From NCBI GenBank assembly GCA_013214575.1, contig JABSSD010000035.1:1-64000 (forward strand): a DNA stretch of 64,000 nucleotides. Direction: 5' to 3'. Positions 62,799 to 64,000 of the stretch are shown here, piece by piece. The position numbers and the translations under genes were made by a program. Numbering within the stretch: position 1 is the stretch's first letter; the number at the start of each line of letters is the position of its first letter. The notes under the pieces were generated by a model. That model did no database searches. It had not been told where the DNA came from and saw only the letters and a program-made list of their open reading frames with translations. The DNA comes from Paracoccaceae bacterium. GTDB lineage: Bacteria > Pseudomonadota > Alphaproteobacteria > Rhodobacterales > Rhodobacteraceae.

Positions 62799-64000
62799 AT
62801 GCGCCTGACCCGCTATTTCCTGCCTGTTCTGAAAGAAAATCCTGCCGAGGCGCAGATTGTCAGCCACCGGCTGATGCTGCGTGCCGGGATGATCAAGCAA
62901 TCCTCAGCCGGGATCTATTCCTGGTTGCCGATGGGGTTCAAGGTTCTGAAGAAGATCGAAACCATCGTGCATGACGAGCAGATGCGTGCCGGTCACATCC
63001 CGATGCTGATGCCGACAATACAATCGGCGGATCTGTGGAAGGAATCCGGTCGCTATGATGACTACGGCAAAGAAATGCTGCGGATCAGTGACCGTCATGG
63101 CCGCGATATGCTCTATGGTCCCACCAACGAAGAGCTGGTCACCGATATCTTCCGCAGCCATGTCAACAGCTACAAAGACCTGCCGCTGACGCTGTACCAT
63201 ATCCAGTGGAAATTCCGCGACGAGGTGCGTCCGCGTTTTGGCGTCATGCGGGGCCGTGAATTCCTGATGAAGGACGGCTATAACTTTGACCTCAGCAAAG
63301 AGGACGCGCTGCACGCCTATAACCGTCATCTGGTGAGCTACCTGCGCAGCTATGAACGCATGGGTCTGCAGGCCATCCCGATGCGCGCTGACGGTGGCCC
63401 GATTGGCGGCGATTATACCCATGAATTCCTGGTGCTGGCTGACACTGGCGAGTCCGAAGTGTTCTATGACAGTGATGTCACCGACCTGAGCTTTGGTGAT
63501 CGTGACATTGACTATGACAATGTCGAGCAGTGTCAGGGGGTGCTAGAAGAGTTCACCACCAAATACGCCCGCACCGACGAGACCCACGACGAGGCGCTGT
63601 TCAACGAAGTGCCGCAAGAGCGCCGCCGCACCGCGCGTGGCATCGAGGTTGGCCAGATCTTCTACTTTGGCACCAAATATTCCGAGGCGCTGAATGCCAA
63701 GGTTCAGGGTCCAGACGGCAAGCCAGTACCGGTTCACATGGGCTCACACGGGATCGGTGTGTCGCGCCTGCTGGGCGCCATCATTGAGGCCAGCCACGAC
63801 GACAAGGGTATCATCTGGCCCGAAGGCGTCACCCCGTTCCACTGTGGTATTGTCAACCTGAAGCAGGGCGACGACGAGGCCGATGCCGCCTGTAACCAGC
63901 TCTATGCGGCGCTGACCGCAGCCGGGCTTGAGCCGCTGTATGACGACCGCAAGGAACGCGCAGGCGGCAAGTTCGCCACCATGGATCTGATCGGTCTGCC
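62799..64000 (+). CDS. proS: prolyl-tRNA synthetase, truncated by the window edge
   Basis: The first 400 codons of a class II synthetase are present and continue past base 64000. Motif 2 and neighbours are visible ([34 protein letters not shown]), as are [32 protein letters not shown] (motif 3) and the start of the anticodon-binding domain. It lacks a YbaK-type insertion and fits the roughly 450-residue alphaproteobacterial ProS, so about 50 residues should lie outside. ATG 62799 gives [20 protein letters not shown], the usual N-terminus. Confidence 0.95.
   Translation, partial: MRLTRYFLPVLKENPAEAQIVSHRLMLRAGMIKQSSAGIYSWLPMGFKVLKKIETIVHDEQMRAGHIPMLMPTIQSADLWKESGRYDDYGKEMLRISDRHGRDMLYGPTNEELVTDIFRSHVNSYKDLPLTLYHIQWKFRDEVRPRFGVMRGREFLMKDGYNFDLSKEDALHAYNRHLVSYLRSYERMGLQAIPMRADGGPIGGDYTHEFLVLADTGESEVFYDSDVTDLSFGDRDIDYDNVEQCQGVLEEFTTKYARTDETHDEALFNEVPQERRRTARGIEVGQIFYFGTKYSEALNAKVQGPDGKPVPVHMGSHGIGVSRLLGAIIEASHDDKGIIWPEGVTPFHCGIVNLKQGDDEADAACNQLYAALTAAGLEPLYDDRKERAGGKFATMDLIGL

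Noticed and set aside
1-64000. Search for CRISPR arrays, prophage, integrase, insertion sequences, tRNA attachment sites and toxin-antitoxin pairs
   Set aside because: No spaced direct repeats, transposase, integrase, tRNA gene or toxin-antitoxin-like pair was recognised anywhere in the window.

Overview
The window looks like an ordinary chromosomal segment of a GC-rich alphaproteobacterium of the Rhodobacteraceae, most likely the Roseobacter group. The main reasons are the propionyl-CoA carboxylase/methylmalonyl-CoA mutase locus with a PccR-type regulator, betIBA, DUF1127 and DUF465 small proteins, an HdaA-type DnaA homologue, an alphaproteobacterial RNase P RNA and many short roseobacter-type lipoproteins. 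There is no rRNA, tRNA, CRISPR array, prophage or intact insertion sequence. Gene density is high and the genes are mostly intact. Functions are read from motifs and family knowledge; no database search was run.

Layout. 95-5690 (minus strand) is a compact operon: a possible 24-residue membrane peptide, an XpaC-like protein, TelA, a DUF2927 lipoprotein, an SPFH protein with a GYF-like tail, and a zinc-ribbon membrane protein. It resembles envelope-stress modules of Firmicutes. 5776-8342 holds an RluB-type pseudouridine synthase with a repetitive tail, tadA and tag. 8482-12567 holds gatC-gatA, an excalibur lipoprotein, an AmpD-like amidase with a probable CTG start, rnpB and rpmG. 12836-17613 has small membrane and regulatory genes (GNAT, Bax inhibitor-1 family, DUF1127, LysR, quinone oxidoreductase, XRE). 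17704-21772 has hisN and purine deaminases (8-oxoguanine deaminase, guanine deaminase) around a CAP-domain protein. 21907-24863 has mgtE, 5-formyl-THF cyclo-ligase, a structured RNA candidate and a YmdB-type phosphoesterase. 24934-32265 has two SLC13-type permeases, a YbaY-META fusion, a flavoprotein dehydrogenase and yebC.

32314-35971 carries a membrane ClpP-like protein, the divergent argP/lysE-type regulator-exporter pair and a DMT transporter. 35982-40043 is the choline-to-glycine-betaine locus betI, betB, betA. 40196 is a DUF465 gene preceded by an FNR-type box. 40515-54222 is the propionate assimilation region: pccR, an MFS exporter, pccB, several small secreted or lipoprotein genes, pccA, a sulfotransferase-like gene, methylmalonyl-CoA mutase and a MAPEG protein. 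PccR-like TTTGCAAA boxes lie at both pccR and pccB, so the likely circuit is PccR sensing propionyl-CoA and controlling the conversion of propionyl-CoA to succinyl-CoA. 54498-57730 holds VOC, GNAT, TerB-J-domain and endonuclease-like genes. 57731-61103 (minus) is an AI-2E-type transporter, hdaA, ppx operon. The window ends with a flavoprotein oxidoreductase and proS, which is cut by the right edge.

No clearly unprecedented system is visible. The most worthwhile observations are the TelA/SPFH/zinc-ribbon operon with its tiny leading ORF, the non-canonical amidase start, the PccR and FNR-type sites, the structured RNA between the cyclo-ligase and phosphoesterase genes, and several intergenic palindrome families that occur more than once.
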